A stretch of DNA of 64,000 nt, taken from the NCBI RefSeq assembly GCF_039537965.1, contig NZ_BAABBM010000001.1, positions 1,116,001 through 1,180,000 of the forward strand. Reading direction: 5' to 3'. Under the pieces are notes generated by a model. That model saw nothing but the letters and a program-made list of their open reading frames with translations. It was not told the DNA's origin and did not search any database. The stretch's first letter is position 1. Every line of letters starts with the position of its first letter. The position numbers were made by a program, and so were the translations under genes. Below, piece after piece: positions 26,469 to 34,726 of this stretch. The DNA is from Sphingomonas limnosediminicola (GTDB lineage: Bacteria; Pseudomonadota; Alphaproteobacteria; Sphingomonadales; Sphingomonadaceae).

Positions 26469-27800
26469 TCAAATCGCTTGCAGGATGGACTGGAAGGTCT
26501 CGCGGGCGACTTGGATCACCCGCGCTGAGCCCTCGTAAGCCTGCTGAAAACGAAGCAGCTCGGCGGCCTCGTGGTCGAGATCGACGCCGGACAGTTCAGC
26601 GCGAGCCGCAAGCGCTCCATCGCGGCGTGTTGAGGCGGCGGAGTCCTGCGCCTTAGCGGCCGAAACCATCTGCGCGTGGGCCGCGATCATCTGGGCCCAG
26701 CCCTGCTCCGTACCACCTTGTCCTCGCAGGTTCGCGAACGACAGAAGATTGCCGTTGTCACTGAACGCATCGGCAGCGGCGACATCATTCGGAGCGAGCG
26801 GCAAGGCGGCAAGCGAGGCAGCGGTCCCGCCGAAACTCACTAAAGGGCCACCAGGATTCCCATTGAGGTCCTTGCCCGCCTGGTGGGCAGCATTGAGCTG
26901 GGTCGCAAACTGGCCCGCCAGCTGGTCGAGCTCCGAGCGCTCGCCGGAGATCGTCGACGCGGCTGCGGTCAACCCGGACAGGCTTCCAGAAGCCGGAGCA
27001 ATGGCCGCGCCGGCAAGGGTCAGGGACAAAGTGCCGTCGGGCGCACCAGTCACTCCAAGCGGTGAGATCAAAGGCCCGGCGAGCAGCGCGGGACCGCTGC
27101 TTCCGATGACTTGGACAGTCGCCGCGCCATGTGCATCCAACGTCACCGAGATTGGCAAAGCGCCGGATAGAGAGTCGAGGAGCCGGTCGCGCTCGTCCAT
27201 CAGCGAAGCCTGGTTGGTCGAGCCCTCGCGCGAACGGAGCAAGGCTTCGTTGACACGCTGCAGCGCGGCGACGTCGGAATTGACCTGGTCGACGCCTGTA
27301 CTAGCGGCCGTCGCGATCCCGTCGGATACGGATTGAAGTTGCGCTGCGGTGGTGCGGAACGCGTCTACGGTATTGCCGACGGACTGAAGAAAGGAGAGCC
27401 GCCAGGCATTGTTGGTGGGATCGGCCGCAAGCGTGTCGGCCGCATTGAACATCGCAGTCAACGACTGACCGACGCCATTCTCGCCGTCATCGAGCGCGCG
27501 CTCCCCGGCCTGAAGCCATTGCAAGCGTACCGTCGCCCGCTCGGCACCGCCGATCGAAGTGCGTGAATCTTCAACCAGCCAGTCGTCGACCGAGCGCTGA
27601 ACCCCGTTTACCAACACGCCGCCGGGCGACGTCTGCGCCCTATAGAGAGGCATGTCGCCTGACCCTGCGGCTTCGGCGAGGCGGGTCGTCCGGCGGACAT
27701 AGCCCGCGGTCTGGGCATTGGCGATATTGTCGCTGGTCGTCCCAAGCGCGTCGCGATAGGCTCTGAGGCCTGATGCGCCGATCGACATCAGATCGGTCAT
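26469..27800 (-). CDS. flgK: Hook-filament junction protein FlgK (HAP1)
   Basis: A 443-aa junction protein, shorter than the roughly 550 aa of enterobacteria. N-terminal MTDLMSIGASGLRAYRDALGTTSDNIANAQTAGYVRR and C-terminal SGVDLDHEAAELLRFQQAYEGSARVIQVARETFQSIL are the helical ends that polymerise. It overlaps flgJ by 4 bp (ATGA). Confidence 0.94.
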   Translation of the reverse strand: MTDLMSIGASGLRAYRDALGTTSDNIANAQTAGYVRRTTRLAEAAGSGDMPLYRAQTSPGGVLVNGVQRSVDDWLVEDSRTSIGGAERATVRLQWLQAGERALDDGENGVGQSLTAMFNAADTLAADPTNNAWRLSFLQSVGNTVDAFRTTAAQLQSVSDGIATAASTGVDQVNSDVAALQRVNEALLRSREGSTNQASLMDERDRLLDSLSGALPISVTLDAHGAATVQVIGSSGPALLAGPLISPLGVTGAPDGTLSLTLAGAAIAPASGSLSGLTAAASTISGERSELDQLAGQFATQLNAAHQAGKDLNGNPGGPLVSFGGTAASLAALPLAPNDVAAADAFSDNGNLLSFANLRGQGGTEQGWAQMIAAHAQMVSAAKAQDSAASTRRDGALAARAELSGVDLDHEAAELLRFQQAYEGSARVIQVARETFQSILQAI

Positions 27801-28096
27801 TTGCTCCCTCCCCGTGGCCCGAGCTGGCGCTCGATCATCTCCGCAATCCCAAACCGTCCGAGCGCTGCGATACTGTCTGCAGTGCGCGTGTCGGCCATCT
27901 CGCGGAAATTATCGGTGGCGCTGGAATCGAACGGATCGTCGGTCAGCTTCGCCTGGCGCATGCTGGCGATCATCTGCCGCAGGAACACCGCTTCGAACTG
28001 CTCGGCAACCTTCTTAAGTGCGGGATCAATCGTCGGCGACGGCGAGCCCGCCGCGGCGGTCGGCCGTATAGCGCCGGCGGTCGAGAGATTGCTCAT
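27797..28096 (-). CDS. flgJ: Single-domain FlgJ (rod-binding protein)
   Basis: A 99-aa protein that matches only the N-terminal rod-capping half of FlgJ: KKVAEQFEAVFLRQMIASMRQAKLTDDPFDSSATDNFREMADTRTADSIA. The peptidoglycan hydrolase half is missing, as in many alphaproteobacteria; a separate lytic transglycosylase gene lies at 34727. Overlaps flgI and flgK by 4 bp each, showing tight coupling. Confidence 0.9.
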   Translation of the reverse strand: MSNLSTAGAIRPTAAAGSPSPTIDPALKKVAEQFEAVFLRQMIASMRQAKLTDDPFDSSATDNFREMADTRTADSIAALGRFGIAEMIERQLGPRGGSK

Positions 28097-29211
28097 TGGA
28101 TCACCAGCTCGGCCTTGAGTGCGCCGGCCTGCTTGAGTGCCCCGAGAATGGCGACGAGATCGCCCGGCGAGGCGCCCAGGCGATTGATGCTGTCGACAAT
28201 GTCCGAGAGCTTCGCGCCACGCGGCATCAGGAACATGGGACTGCCCTGCTCCTCGACATTGATCGCGCTCGATGGCGTGACGACGGTCTGTCCGCGGCTG
28301 AACGGCGCCGGCTGCGAGACCTGCGGCTCTTCGTCGATGCGAACGGTGAGCTTGCCGTGACTGACGGCCGCCGGACCGACCCGAACCGCGCCATTCATGA
28401 CGACCGTTCCGGTACGTGCATTGACAATGACCCGTGCCGGCGCGTCGGCGGGGGTGATTTCGAGATTCTCGATGCGGCTCATCAAAGCGACACGCGCCTC
28501 CGCGCCGACTGGTGCGGCGATTCGGATGGACGTCCCGTCCATAGCGCGCGCGGCACCGTCGCCCATCGCGCGATTGATTGCATCAGCGACGCGCTTTGCG
28601 TTGGTGAGATCGAAATCAGAGAGGTTGAAACTGAGTTCGAATCGGGTCGCGAAGCCGGTCTCGACCGCTCGCTCGATGCTTGCTCCGCCCTCGATCCGGC
28701 CGGCGGCGGGATCGTTGACGACGGTCTTCGACCCGTCGGCGGCATCTACTCCCAGTCCGCCGATGACGAGATTGCCCTGCGCCATTGCATAGATCTGTCC
28801 GTCAGCACCCAGCAGCGGGGCAAGCACCAGCGTACCGCCGCGCAGCGACTTGGCCTTGCCGATTGCCGAAACCGTTACATCGAGCCGTTGGCCAGGCTTA
28901 GCGAACGGTGGAAGCTCCGCGGTGATCATCACAGCCGCGGCATTTTTGAGGGCCGGATTGATGCCCGCGGGGAGGTTAAGCCCGAAGCGCGACACCGCGC
29001 CTTTGACGCCCAATGTAGAATAATCGAGGCTGTCGTCGCCGGTGCCGGCGAGACCAACCACGATGCCGTAGCCCGTCAGCTGGTTACTCCTGAGGCCGTC
29101 GAACTGACCGAGATCCTTGATCCGTTCGGCATTGGCACGACCCGGGAACCACGCGACGAAGAGCGCAATTACGAGCAGTAGCCGGATGGCGGGGCGATGG
29201 AGCGCTAGCAT
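28093..29211 (-). CDS. flgI: Flagellar P-ring protein FlgI
   Basis: A 372-aa periplasmic ring protein, exported by a signal peptide (LLLVIALFVAWFPGRANA). The mature start ERIKDLGQFDGLRSNQLTGYGIVVGLAGTGDDS and NVEEQGSPMFLMPRGAKLSDIVDSINRLGASPGDLVAIL near the end are classical. Normal length. Two bp separate it from flgH. Confidence 0.96.
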   Translation of the reverse strand: MLALHRPAIRLLLVIALFVAWFPGRANAERIKDLGQFDGLRSNQLTGYGIVVGLAGTGDDSLDYSTLGVKGAVSRFGLNLPAGINPALKNAAAVMITAELPPFAKPGQRLDVTVSAIGKAKSLRGGTLVLAPLLGADGQIYAMAQGNLVIGGLGVDAADGSKTVVNDPAAGRIEGGASIERAVETGFATRFELSFNLSDFDLTNAKRVADAINRAMGDGAARAMDGTSIRIAAPVGAEARVALMSRIENLEITPADAPARVIVNARTGTVVMNGAVRVGPAAVSHGKLTVRIDEEPQVSQPAPFSRGQTVVTPSSAINVEEQGSPMFLMPRGAKLSDIVDSINRLGASPGDLVAILGALKQAGALKAELVIQ

Positions 29212-29213
29212 CG

Positions 29214-29885
29214 TCAGAAGGGGCTGATCACGGAGAAGAAGCGCTGCAGCCAGCCCTGGCGCGACGCCCGGGCGATCTCGCCCTTTCCGATATAAAGAAT
29301 TTTGGCATCGGCAACACGCGTCGAGAGCACACGGTTGTCGGCACTTATATCGGCGGCGCGCACGATCCCCGAAAATTGCACATGCTCGTCGCCGCGGTTC
29401 AAGGTGAGCAGCTTCTCGCCGCGCACCAGCATGGTTCCGTTTGGATATACTTCGGCGATGGTCACACTCAATTGCCCCGACAGTTGATTGGACTGGGCAG
29501 CACTGCCTTCACCTTTAAACGACTGCGTGCCGCCCATGTTTACATCCGAGGGCGAAAAGAAGCTGAGCGGACCGGTCACGGGCGGCGTCAAACCGATGCT
29601 TCCGTCGCGCCCCGTTTTGGCAGAGGTCGTCTTCTGGGCGATGGTCCGCTCTATGAGATCGATGGTGATGAGATCGCCGGGCCGCCCAGCGCGATTGCCT
29701 GAGGTCAGCGGCGTGAAGCTTCCCTGGAAAATCGCGCCATTGGCCGCCGACGGCGGTGCCGGTAGCGCGTAGGTCGGCGTGAAATCCGGTCGCTCGCGCG
29801 CCGCGACGGGCGTCGCGACGCACGCGGTGACAAGGTACCGGGCCAGGACCCAGGCAATGCGCCGGCTACAATTGCTGGTTCGCAT
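29214..29885 (-). CDS. flgH: Flagellar L-ring lipoprotein FlgH
   Basis: A 223-aa outer-membrane ring protein. N-terminal hydrophobic stretch ends in the lipobox LVTAC. The body has RAGRPGDLITIDLIERTIAQKTTSAKTGRDG, then GEGSAAQSNQLSGQLSVTIAEVYPNGTMLVRGEK, as in FlgH. The start overlaps the flgG end by 20 bp. Confidence 0.94.
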   Translation of the reverse strand: MRTSNCSRRIAWVLARYLVTACVATPVAARERPDFTPTYALPAPPSAANGAIFQGSFTPLTSGNRAGRPGDLITIDLIERTIAQKTTSAKTGRDGSIGLTPPVTGPLSFFSPSDVNMGGTQSFKGEGSAAQSNQLSGQLSVTIAEVYPNGTMLVRGEKLLTLNRGDEHVQFSGIVRAADISADNRVLSTRVADAKILYIGKGEIARASRQGWLQRFFSVISPF

Positions 29886-30654
29886 TTTTCATCATTTCAT
29901 CGGCAGCCTGGATCATTTTCGAATTGACCTCGTAGGCGCGCTGCGTCTCGATCATGTCGACCAGCTCTTCGACCACGTTGACGTTGGAGGATTCGAGCGC
30001 GCCAGAGCGGATCGAGCCGCGGCCTTCGAGCCCAGCAGCGCCAGTCTGCGGCGTCCCCGAGGCTGCTGTTTCGAGCAGCAGATTATCGCCGATCGGCTGA
30101 AGGCCGGCATCGTTGACGAAGCGCGCAGTCTCCACCTTTCCGAGCTCGGTCGGAGCGGTTTCACCTGCGACGATTGCAGAGACGGTGCCGTCAGCGCCGA
30201 CGCTGATCGAGGTCGCACCCTGCGGCACCTGGATCTGCGGCTGAAGCGGCATCCCGTCGCCCGTCACGACGGTTCCCTCAGGCGAGAGGCTGAAGTTACC
30301 GGCGCGAGTATAGGCGGTGCGCCCGTCGGGCATCTGCACCTGGAAGAAGCCGCTACCCTCGATTGCCAGGTCGAGCGCGTTCCCGGTGGTGGAAATCGAT
30401 CCCTGGGTGTTCATCCGCTCTGTTCCGGTCATTTGCACGCCGGTCCCGAGGTTGAGGCCCGTCGCATATTTGTTCTCGGCCGAGGACGAAGTGCCGGCGG
30501 CAATGATCTGCTGGTAGGCAAGACTCTCGAAGCTTGCCCGATCCCGCTTGAAACCGGTGGTGTTCACGTTGGCGAGATTATTGGCGATGACCTGCATCCG
30601 CCGGTTCTGCGCATCGAGGCCCGAACGGGCGACCTGCAAGGCTTGGTTGCTCAT
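29866..30654 (-). CDS. flgG: Flagellar distal rod protein FlgG
   Basis: A 262-aa rod protein. N-terminus ALQVARSGLDAQNRRMQVIANNLANVNTTGFKRDRASFESLAYQ and C-terminus LESSNVNVVEELVDMIETQRAYEVNSKMIQAADEMM are FlgG signatures. Its normal length contrasts with the short FlgE. Confidence 0.96.
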   Translation of the reverse strand: MSNQALQVARSGLDAQNRRMQVIANNLANVNTTGFKRDRASFESLAYQQIIAAGTSSSAENKYATGLNLGTGVQMTGTERMNTQGSISTTGNALDLAIEGSGFFQVQMPDGRTAYTRAGNFSLSPEGTVVTGDGMPLQPQIQVPQGATSISVGADGTVSAIVAGETAPTELGKVETARFVNDAGLQPIGDNLLLETAASGTPQTGAAGLEGRGSIRSGALESSNVNVVEELVDMIETQRAYEVNSKMIQAADEMMKNANQQL

Positions 30655-30666
30655 GAGCGAGGTTCC

Positions 30667-31410
30667 TTATTGAGGAAGCCGCATCAGCTCGGCCGACGCA
30701 CCATCAAGGTCGCGGGCCGAGGTGATGAGCTTCAATTGGGTGTCCCAAGCGCGGCTCGCGTCGATCATGTCGACCAGCGCCTTGGTGGCCGAGACATTGG
30801 ATTCCTCCAGCTGCCCGCTTGTGACGTGGGCATCCGGATCGACGGGCAGAACGCCGCCGCCCTTGACCCGGAACAGACCATCGAGGCCCTTGGCGATGGC
30901 GCTTCCGGCCGGGCTTGCGATCTTCAGGCGATCGACTTCCTGGGACTGCGATGGATCGCCTCCCGCTGGAACGACGAGGATCCGGCCGTCTTCGGCGATG
31001 GAAATCTTGTCGGCGGGCGGAAGCGTGATGGGCCCGCCCTGGCCCAAGACGGGGCGGCCGTCACCGGTGGTGAGGAGGCCACTTGAACTCAACTGAAGGT
31101 CGCCGCGGCGGGTGTACGCCTCGTCTCCGTCGTCGGCCTGCACGGCCAGAAGGGAATCGCCACCGAGCGCGATATCGAGGTCGCGCCCGGTGGCCGTGAT
31201 CGATCCGGCTTTCATGTCGGCATTGACCACTTCTTCGCTGGCCATCGCCCGGTCGGTCAGGCTCGGCCCGTCGAGCCACAGGGCCTGCGCCTCGGCGATT
31301 TCGCCGCGGAAGCCCGGTGTCGAGGCGTTGGCAAGATTGTTTGCCGTCGCCTGCTGCCGGGCCATCGCGCCGCGCATCGCCGAAAGGCTCGTATAGATGA
31401 GGCGGTCCAC
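30667..31410 (-). CDS. flgF: Flagellar proximal rod protein FlgF
   Basis: A 247-aa rod protein: MDRLIYTSLSAMRGAMARQQATANNLANASTPGFRGEIAEAQAL at the start and GQLEESNVSATKALVDMIDASRAWDTQLKLI at the end. Twelve bp before flgG. Confidence 0.94.
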   Translation of the reverse strand: MDRLIYTSLSAMRGAMARQQATANNLANASTPGFRGEIAEAQALWLDGPSLTDRAMASEEVVNADMKAGSITATGRDLDIALGGDSLLAVQADDGDEAYTRRGDLQLSSSGLLTTGDGRPVLGQGGPITLPPADKISIAEDGRILVVPAGGDPSQSQEVDRLKIASPAGSAIAKGLDGLFRVKGGGVLPVDPDAHVTSGQLEESNVSATKALVDMIDASRAWDTQLKLITSARDLDGASAELMRLPQ

Positions 31411-31418
31411 GGTCTGGA

Positions 31419-32246
31419 TCAGTTGATGTTGATGACCGCCTGGGTCATGTTCTTGGCGGTCTCGATCGCCTTCGCGTTGGCCTGGAAGTTCCTCTGCGCA
31501 GAGATGAGCGCGACGAGCTCTTCGGTGACATCGACGTTGGCACGCTCGAGTGCTCCCGACCGAATGCTCCCCAGGGGCCCGTTGGTTGCGGTGTTAATGA
31601 GCGCCGCGCCGCTTTCGCCGGTCGATTGCCAGTGGGCATCGCCAACCGGGCGAAGCCCCTCGACCGCTGTGAAGCTCGCCATCGCGACCTTTCCGAGCAT
31701 TTGCGTCGAGCCATCGGCGTAGGTTGCCGTCACCAGGCCATCGATGCCGATGGAGACGTTGGCCAGGGTTGCCGTCGGATCGGTCGGCGAATTCGCCGGA
31801 AGCACCAGGTCCTGCGCATCGGACAATGCAGTGGACGTCGCATTGCCATTGGCGTCGACGGGGAGGACCTGGAGCTTGGAACCGATTGTGTCGACAACGT
31901 TGCGGTTGGCATCGACGCCGAAGGCGCCGTTGCGAGTGTAAGTGACTTCTGCGCGCGGCGGGGCGCCGCGAACGACGAAAAAGCCCTCGCCGGCAATGCC
32001 GAGATCGAGCGTCTTGTCGCTCGCCTCGAGCGTGCCTTGAGTGAACTGCTGGACCACGCCGTTGAGGCGCACGCCCTGGCCGGCCGTCATTTTAGTCGAT
32101 TGTGTCGGCGAGCTTGCGAACAGATCGCCGAACTGGGCGCGGCTGCGCTTGAAGCCGGTCGAGCCGACATTAGCGAGGTTGTTGGAAATGGCGCCGAGGT
32201 CGGTCTGTGCCGCCTTGAGCCCGGAGAGCGAAGTATAGAAGGACAT
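31419..32246 (-). CDS. flgE: Flagellar hook protein FlgE, short form
   Basis: A 275-aa hook protein. The ends are clearly FlgE (SFYTSLSGLKAAQTDLGAISNNLANVGSTGFKRSRAQF and ERANVDVTEELVALISAQRNFQANAKAIETAKNMTQAV). The middle is much shorter than the roughly 400 aa of E. coli or longer forms of other alphaproteobacteria, so most of the outer domain D2 must be absent. It lies after flgD and before flgF, as usual, and has AAAGGAA before its ATG. Confidence 0.93.
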   Translation of the reverse strand: MSFYTSLSGLKAAQTDLGAISNNLANVGSTGFKRSRAQFGDLFASSPTQSTKMTAGQGVRLNGVVQQFTQGTLEASDKTLDLGIAGEGFFVVRGAPPRAEVTYTRNGAFGVDANRNVVDTIGSKLQVLPVDANGNATSTALSDAQDLVLPANSPTDPTATLANVSIGIDGLVTATYADGSTQMLGKVAMASFTAVEGLRPVGDAHWQSTGESGAALINTATNGPLGSIRSGALERANVDVTEELVALISAQRNFQANAKAIETAKNMTQAVININ

Positions 32247-32260
32247 GGTGGTTCCTTTCT

Positions 32261-32560
32261 TCAGATCGAAGTTGTGCTGGAGGGTGTTGCCGACGACGCT
32301 TTGATCTCGGCGAGCAGTGCGGTCTGCGACCGGATCTGGTCGGCGATGGAACTCAGCGTGTCGTTCATCTGGCTGATCCCAGCGAGGCTGGAGAATTGCG
32401 CCATCTGCGCAATCATCTCTTTGTTATCGACCGGCTCGAACGGATCCTGCTGCTGAAGCTGGGTGGTCATCAGGGCGAGGAAATCGGACTCGCCGAGCGA
32501 CTGGCCGTTGCTCTTGGGCTGAACGACGATGTCAGACCCATTGATTGGTGGAATGCTCAT
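32261..32560 (-). CDS. flgD: Hook-cap protein FlgD, minimal form
   Basis: A 99-aa protein matching only the conserved N-terminal part of FlgD: ESDFLALMTTQLQQQDPFEPVDNKEMIAQMAQFSSLAGISQMNDTL. The C-terminal Tudor/FnIII-like part (over 100 aa in other bacteria) is missing. No frameshift remnant is visible, because flgE follows 14 bp later. Overlaps flgC by 4 bp. Confidence 0.92.
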   Translation of the reverse strand: MSIPPINGSDIVVQPKSNGQSLGESDFLALMTTQLQQQDPFEPVDNKEMIAQMAQFSSLAGISQMNDTLSSIADQIRSQTALLAEIKASSATPSSTTSI

Positions 32561-32961
32561 TGTCCCATCCTCAAGGTTTCGCTGATCAGGCCCTTGGCGG
32601 TTTGCAGGACCTGGACATTGTTTTGATACTGGCGGGCGGCTTCGATCATCTCGACGAGCTCGGCAGCGCTATCGACTGACGCTTCCCACACGTCGCCATT
32701 CTTGTCGGCGAGCGGATGGGTCGGATCGTGCTTCTTGATGGGGTTGGTCCCGGCGGTGGCGATGCGCTCGACCTCGACGGTTGCGCGGCCGGCGCCGTCC
32801 ATGACCGTGCGGAAGACTGGCTTCATCGAGCGGAAGGCGGTCGCCTCACTGCCGCTCACCGAGGCTGCGTTGGCGAGGTTGGAAGCCGTCGTGTTGAGGC
32901 GCACAAGTTGCGCCGACATCGCGCGTCCCGAAATATCGAAGATCGACAGCGGAGCGCTCAT
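32557..32961 (-). CDS. flgC: Flagellar rod protein FlgC
   Basis: A 134-aa rod protein: SIFDISGRAMSAQLVRLNTTASNLANAASVSGS at the start and ELVEMIEAARQYQNNVQVLQTAKGLISETLRMGQ at the end. ATG 32961 is 1 bp after the flgB stop codon; the longer frame upstream is a flgB shadow. Confidence 0.95.
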   Translation of the reverse strand: MSAPLSIFDISGRAMSAQLVRLNTTASNLANAASVSGSEATAFRSMKPVFRTVMDGAGRATVEVERIATAGTNPIKKHDPTHPLADKNGDVWEASVDSAAELVEMIEAARQYQNNVQVLQTAKGLISETLRMGQ

Positions 32962-32962
32962 G

Positions 32963-33304
32963 TCACTCTCCCTTGAGCGCGCGGCTGATCGTCGCGACCC
33001 GCGCCTGGAGGAACGACAAGCTCGCCCGGTAGCCGAGTGCATTCTCAGCGAATGCGGTCTGCTCGGTCGAGAGTTCGACCGTATTGCCATCTATCGATGA
33101 CTGAACCGGAACCCGATAACGAATTGCACTCTCGGGATCCGAACCTTCCTCGGCAGCCTTAAGCGCGGCGCCGAAATCGAGATCGCGCGCCTTGTAATTG
33201 GGGGTCGCCGCGTTCGCGATGTTGGACGCAAGCATAGCCATACGCTGGTTGCGCAATTCGAGCGCGGTTGCGTGAATTCCAAAGAGGCCATCGCTGCCCG
33301 CCAT
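32963..33304 (-). CDS. flgB: Flagellar rod protein FlgB
   Basis: A 113-aa rod protein, first gene of the flgBCDEFGHIJKL unit. It shows FGIHATALELRNQRMAMLASNIANAATPNYKARDLDF and ends LSFLQARVATISRALKGE. GGGAGGAG precedes ATG 33304. A sigma-54 promoter lies 40 bp upstream. Confidence 0.95.
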   Translation of the reverse strand: MAGSDGLFGIHATALELRNQRMAMLASNIANAATPNYKARDLDFGAALKAAEEGSDPESAIRYRVPVQSSIDGNTVELSTEQTAFAENALGYRASLSFLQARVATISRALKGE

Positions 33305-33343
33305 GATCAAACTCCTCCCCCGGGATCGGGACGCAGCGATCAA

Positions 33344-33359
33344 AGCAACACGTATGCCA
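33344..33359 (-). promoter_or_regulatory. Sigma-54 promoter of the flgB-L operon
   Basis: On the minus strand TGGCAT (33359-33354), 5 bases, TTGCT (33348-33344). Consensus is TGGCAC-N5-TTGCW; one change at -24. GC of the -12 element to start codon is about 40 bp. Confidence 0.7.
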
Positions 33360-33495
33360 ATTGGGTTTTGCTTATATTTTTCAGTAAGTTGATACAAAAG
33401 ACCTACCTGCGCCTGACGACAGGCTGACTAGAGTGTCAAATTGCCGACGCCGTTCGCCGTTGGTTTGCCTGCGCGTCCTTCGAGCTGGCGCCGTT

Positions 33496-33511
33496 TGGCA
33501 CTGAACTTGCA
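33496..33511 (+). promoter_or_regulatory. Sigma-54 promoter of flgA
   Basis: TGGCAC (33496-33501), TGAAC, TTGCA (33507-33511): exact match to the -24/-12 consensus, 38 bp before the flgA ATG. It points away from the flgB promoter; the 137 bp between the two probably hold activator sites. Confidence 0.8.
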
Positions 33512-33549
33512 GATTGCCCGGGGACGCTTTTCTCGATGAGGACGATCCG

Positions 33550-34020
33550 ATGAAGATCCATCTGCTGACGAGCCTGACGATGACCATCGCGACGGCGACG
33601 TCGGCGGCGCCCGCCTACCAGGATTTCGACGCGCTCGACGCGCGCATCGCGTCGCTGGCGGGTTCAGCGACTGCCGTTCCGATCGACAGGAGGATCAAGC
33701 TTGTCCCCTGCCCCGAGGAACCGGAAATCTCAGGGCCGGCAGGCGGTGCTCTTACGGTCCGCTGTCCGGCGCTCGGCTGGAGGATAAGGGTTGCGGTGAC
33801 CGGCACGAGCGGAACTGCCGGGCCGGCTTCATCGGTGCTGGTGCATCGCGGCGATGCAGTTGAGCTGGTAGCCCACGGCGACGGCTATTCTGTGTCCTCG
33901 GTCGGAGTAGCGCTGGAGGAGGGACCGGTCGGCGGAGCGATTCGAGTCAAGATCCCGACATCTCCTTCGCCCGTGGCGGCGGTCGTCGCCCGCGCTGGCG
34001 TGGCTTCCATTTCGAATTAA
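33550..34020 (+). CDS. flgA: Flagellar P-ring assembly chaperone FlgA
   Basis: A 156-aa exported protein. Signal peptide (MKIHLLTSLTMTIATATSAAPA), then a region with two cysteines (LVPCPEEP and TVRCPALGW), then a SAF-like end with VLVHRGDAVELVAHGDGYSVSSVGVALEEGPVGGAIRVK. It is shorter than the 220-aa enterobacterial FlgA but the ending is diagnostic. Its stop codon overlaps the -35 element of the flgM promoter. Confidence 0.82.
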   Translation: MKIHLLTSLTMTIATATSAAPAYQDFDALDARIASLAGSATAVPIDRRIKLVPCPEEPEISGPAGGALTVRCPALGWRIRVAVTGTSGTAGPASSVLVHRGDAVELVAHGDGYSVSSVGVALEEGPVGGAIRVKIPTSPSPVAAVVARAGVASISN

Positions 34021-34044
34021 AGAAAACCTGTGATGTGCCGTTTT
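34018..34044 (+). promoter_or_regulatory. Sigma-28 promoter of flgM, overlapping the flgA stop codon
   Basis: TAAA (34018-34021), 15 bases, GCCGTTTT (34037-34044). The TAA stop of flgA is the first three bases of the -35 element. The flgM ATG is 46 bp downstream. Confidence 0.75.
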
Positions 34045-34090
34045 ATTCGTCAACGGGCGCAATGCCGCCCAGCGACGAAGGAGCGAAACG

Positions 34091-34363
34091 ATGGTTGACC
34101 TTCCTGGGCCAGTGCCGCTGCGTGGGACTGCGGCATCGCCGCGGGCGCAAGCCAAGCCCGCGATCAGCAGCACGCCGAAGGTCGCGAGCGATGTCGCGGG
34201 CAAGAGCCTGCCGCAGCTTGTCGAGCTTGCCAACGAACTGGCGAGCGGGCCGCCCCCGCTCGATTATGCCCGCATTGCCCAGATCAGGGCCGCGATCAGC
34301 ACCGGCACCTATCGCATCGATCCCGAAAGGATTGCGCAAGCGCTCACCGGGAAGGGTCGATGA
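34091..34363 (+). CDS. flgM: Anti-sigma-28 factor FlgM
   Basis: A 90-aa protein. The C-terminal half LVELANELASGPPPLDYARIAQIRAAISTGTYRIDPERIAQAL is the FliA-binding helix set; the N-terminus is Pro/Ala-rich and flexible as expected for an exported anti-sigma. AAGGAG precedes the ATG. It overlaps flgN by 4 bp. Confidence 0.9.
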   Translation: MVDLPGPVPLRGTAASPRAQAKPAISSTPKVASDVAGKSLPQLVELANELASGPPPLDYARIAQIRAAISTGTYRIDPERIAQALTGKGR

Positions 34364-34674
34364 GCGGATATCTCGAGCATGTGATTGCCTGCCAGGGCCA
34401 GCTGATCGAGGCGCTCGATTCGCGCCGCGCGGCGGCGATCGAGGTGGCAACGGCCCAACTTGCCGATGCGCTCGGCGCGCTTGGCGCCGAGGGTGCGCTC
34501 TATGGAGTTGAGGCGGGCCGCGTCGATCACGCGATGCGCCAGGCCCAGGCCGCGCGGATTCGTGTCAATGTCCTGTCGGACTGGACCCGTCAAAGAATTG
34601 ACCGACTCGCCGAAATCCGTTGTGGCTCCACCGCAACCTATTCGAACAAGGGCATAACTACGCCAGTCGCCTGA
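34360..34674 (+). CDS. flgN: FlgN-like export chaperone
   Basis: A 104-aa helical protein (LEHVIACQGQLIEALDSRRAAAIEVATAQLADALGAL) in the normal FlgN place directly after flgM. FlgN keeps FlgK and FlgL unfolded for export. Sequence identity of FlgN is always low, so the call leans on position, length and heptad-like helices. Confidence 0.68.
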   Translation: MSGYLEHVIACQGQLIEALDSRRAAAIEVATAQLADALGALGAEGALYGVEAGRVDHAMRQAQAARIRVNVLSDWTRQRIDRLAEIRCGSTATYSNKGITTPVA

Positions 34675-34675
34675 T

Positions 34676-34691
34676 TGGCACGAAGCTTGCT
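34676..34691 (+). promoter_or_regulatory. Sigma-54 promoter of the transglycosylase-flhA-fliA unit
   Basis: TGGCAC (34676-34681), GAAGC, TTGCT (34687-34691): exact consensus, 36 bp before ATG 34727. It puts fliA, the sigma-28 gene, under sigma-54 control. Confidence 0.85.
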
Positions 34692-34726
34692 CATGGTTTC
34701 TCCGAGTTCAGCACGGAGGAACTGGA

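Noticed and set aside
28096..29181. Long plus-strand frame opposite flgI (361 aa)
   Set aside because: Antisense shadow; His/Arg/Asp-rich composition typical of such shadows.
29779..31086. Long plus-strand frame opposite flgF-flgG (435 aa)
   Set aside because: Antisense shadow of two well-identified rod genes.
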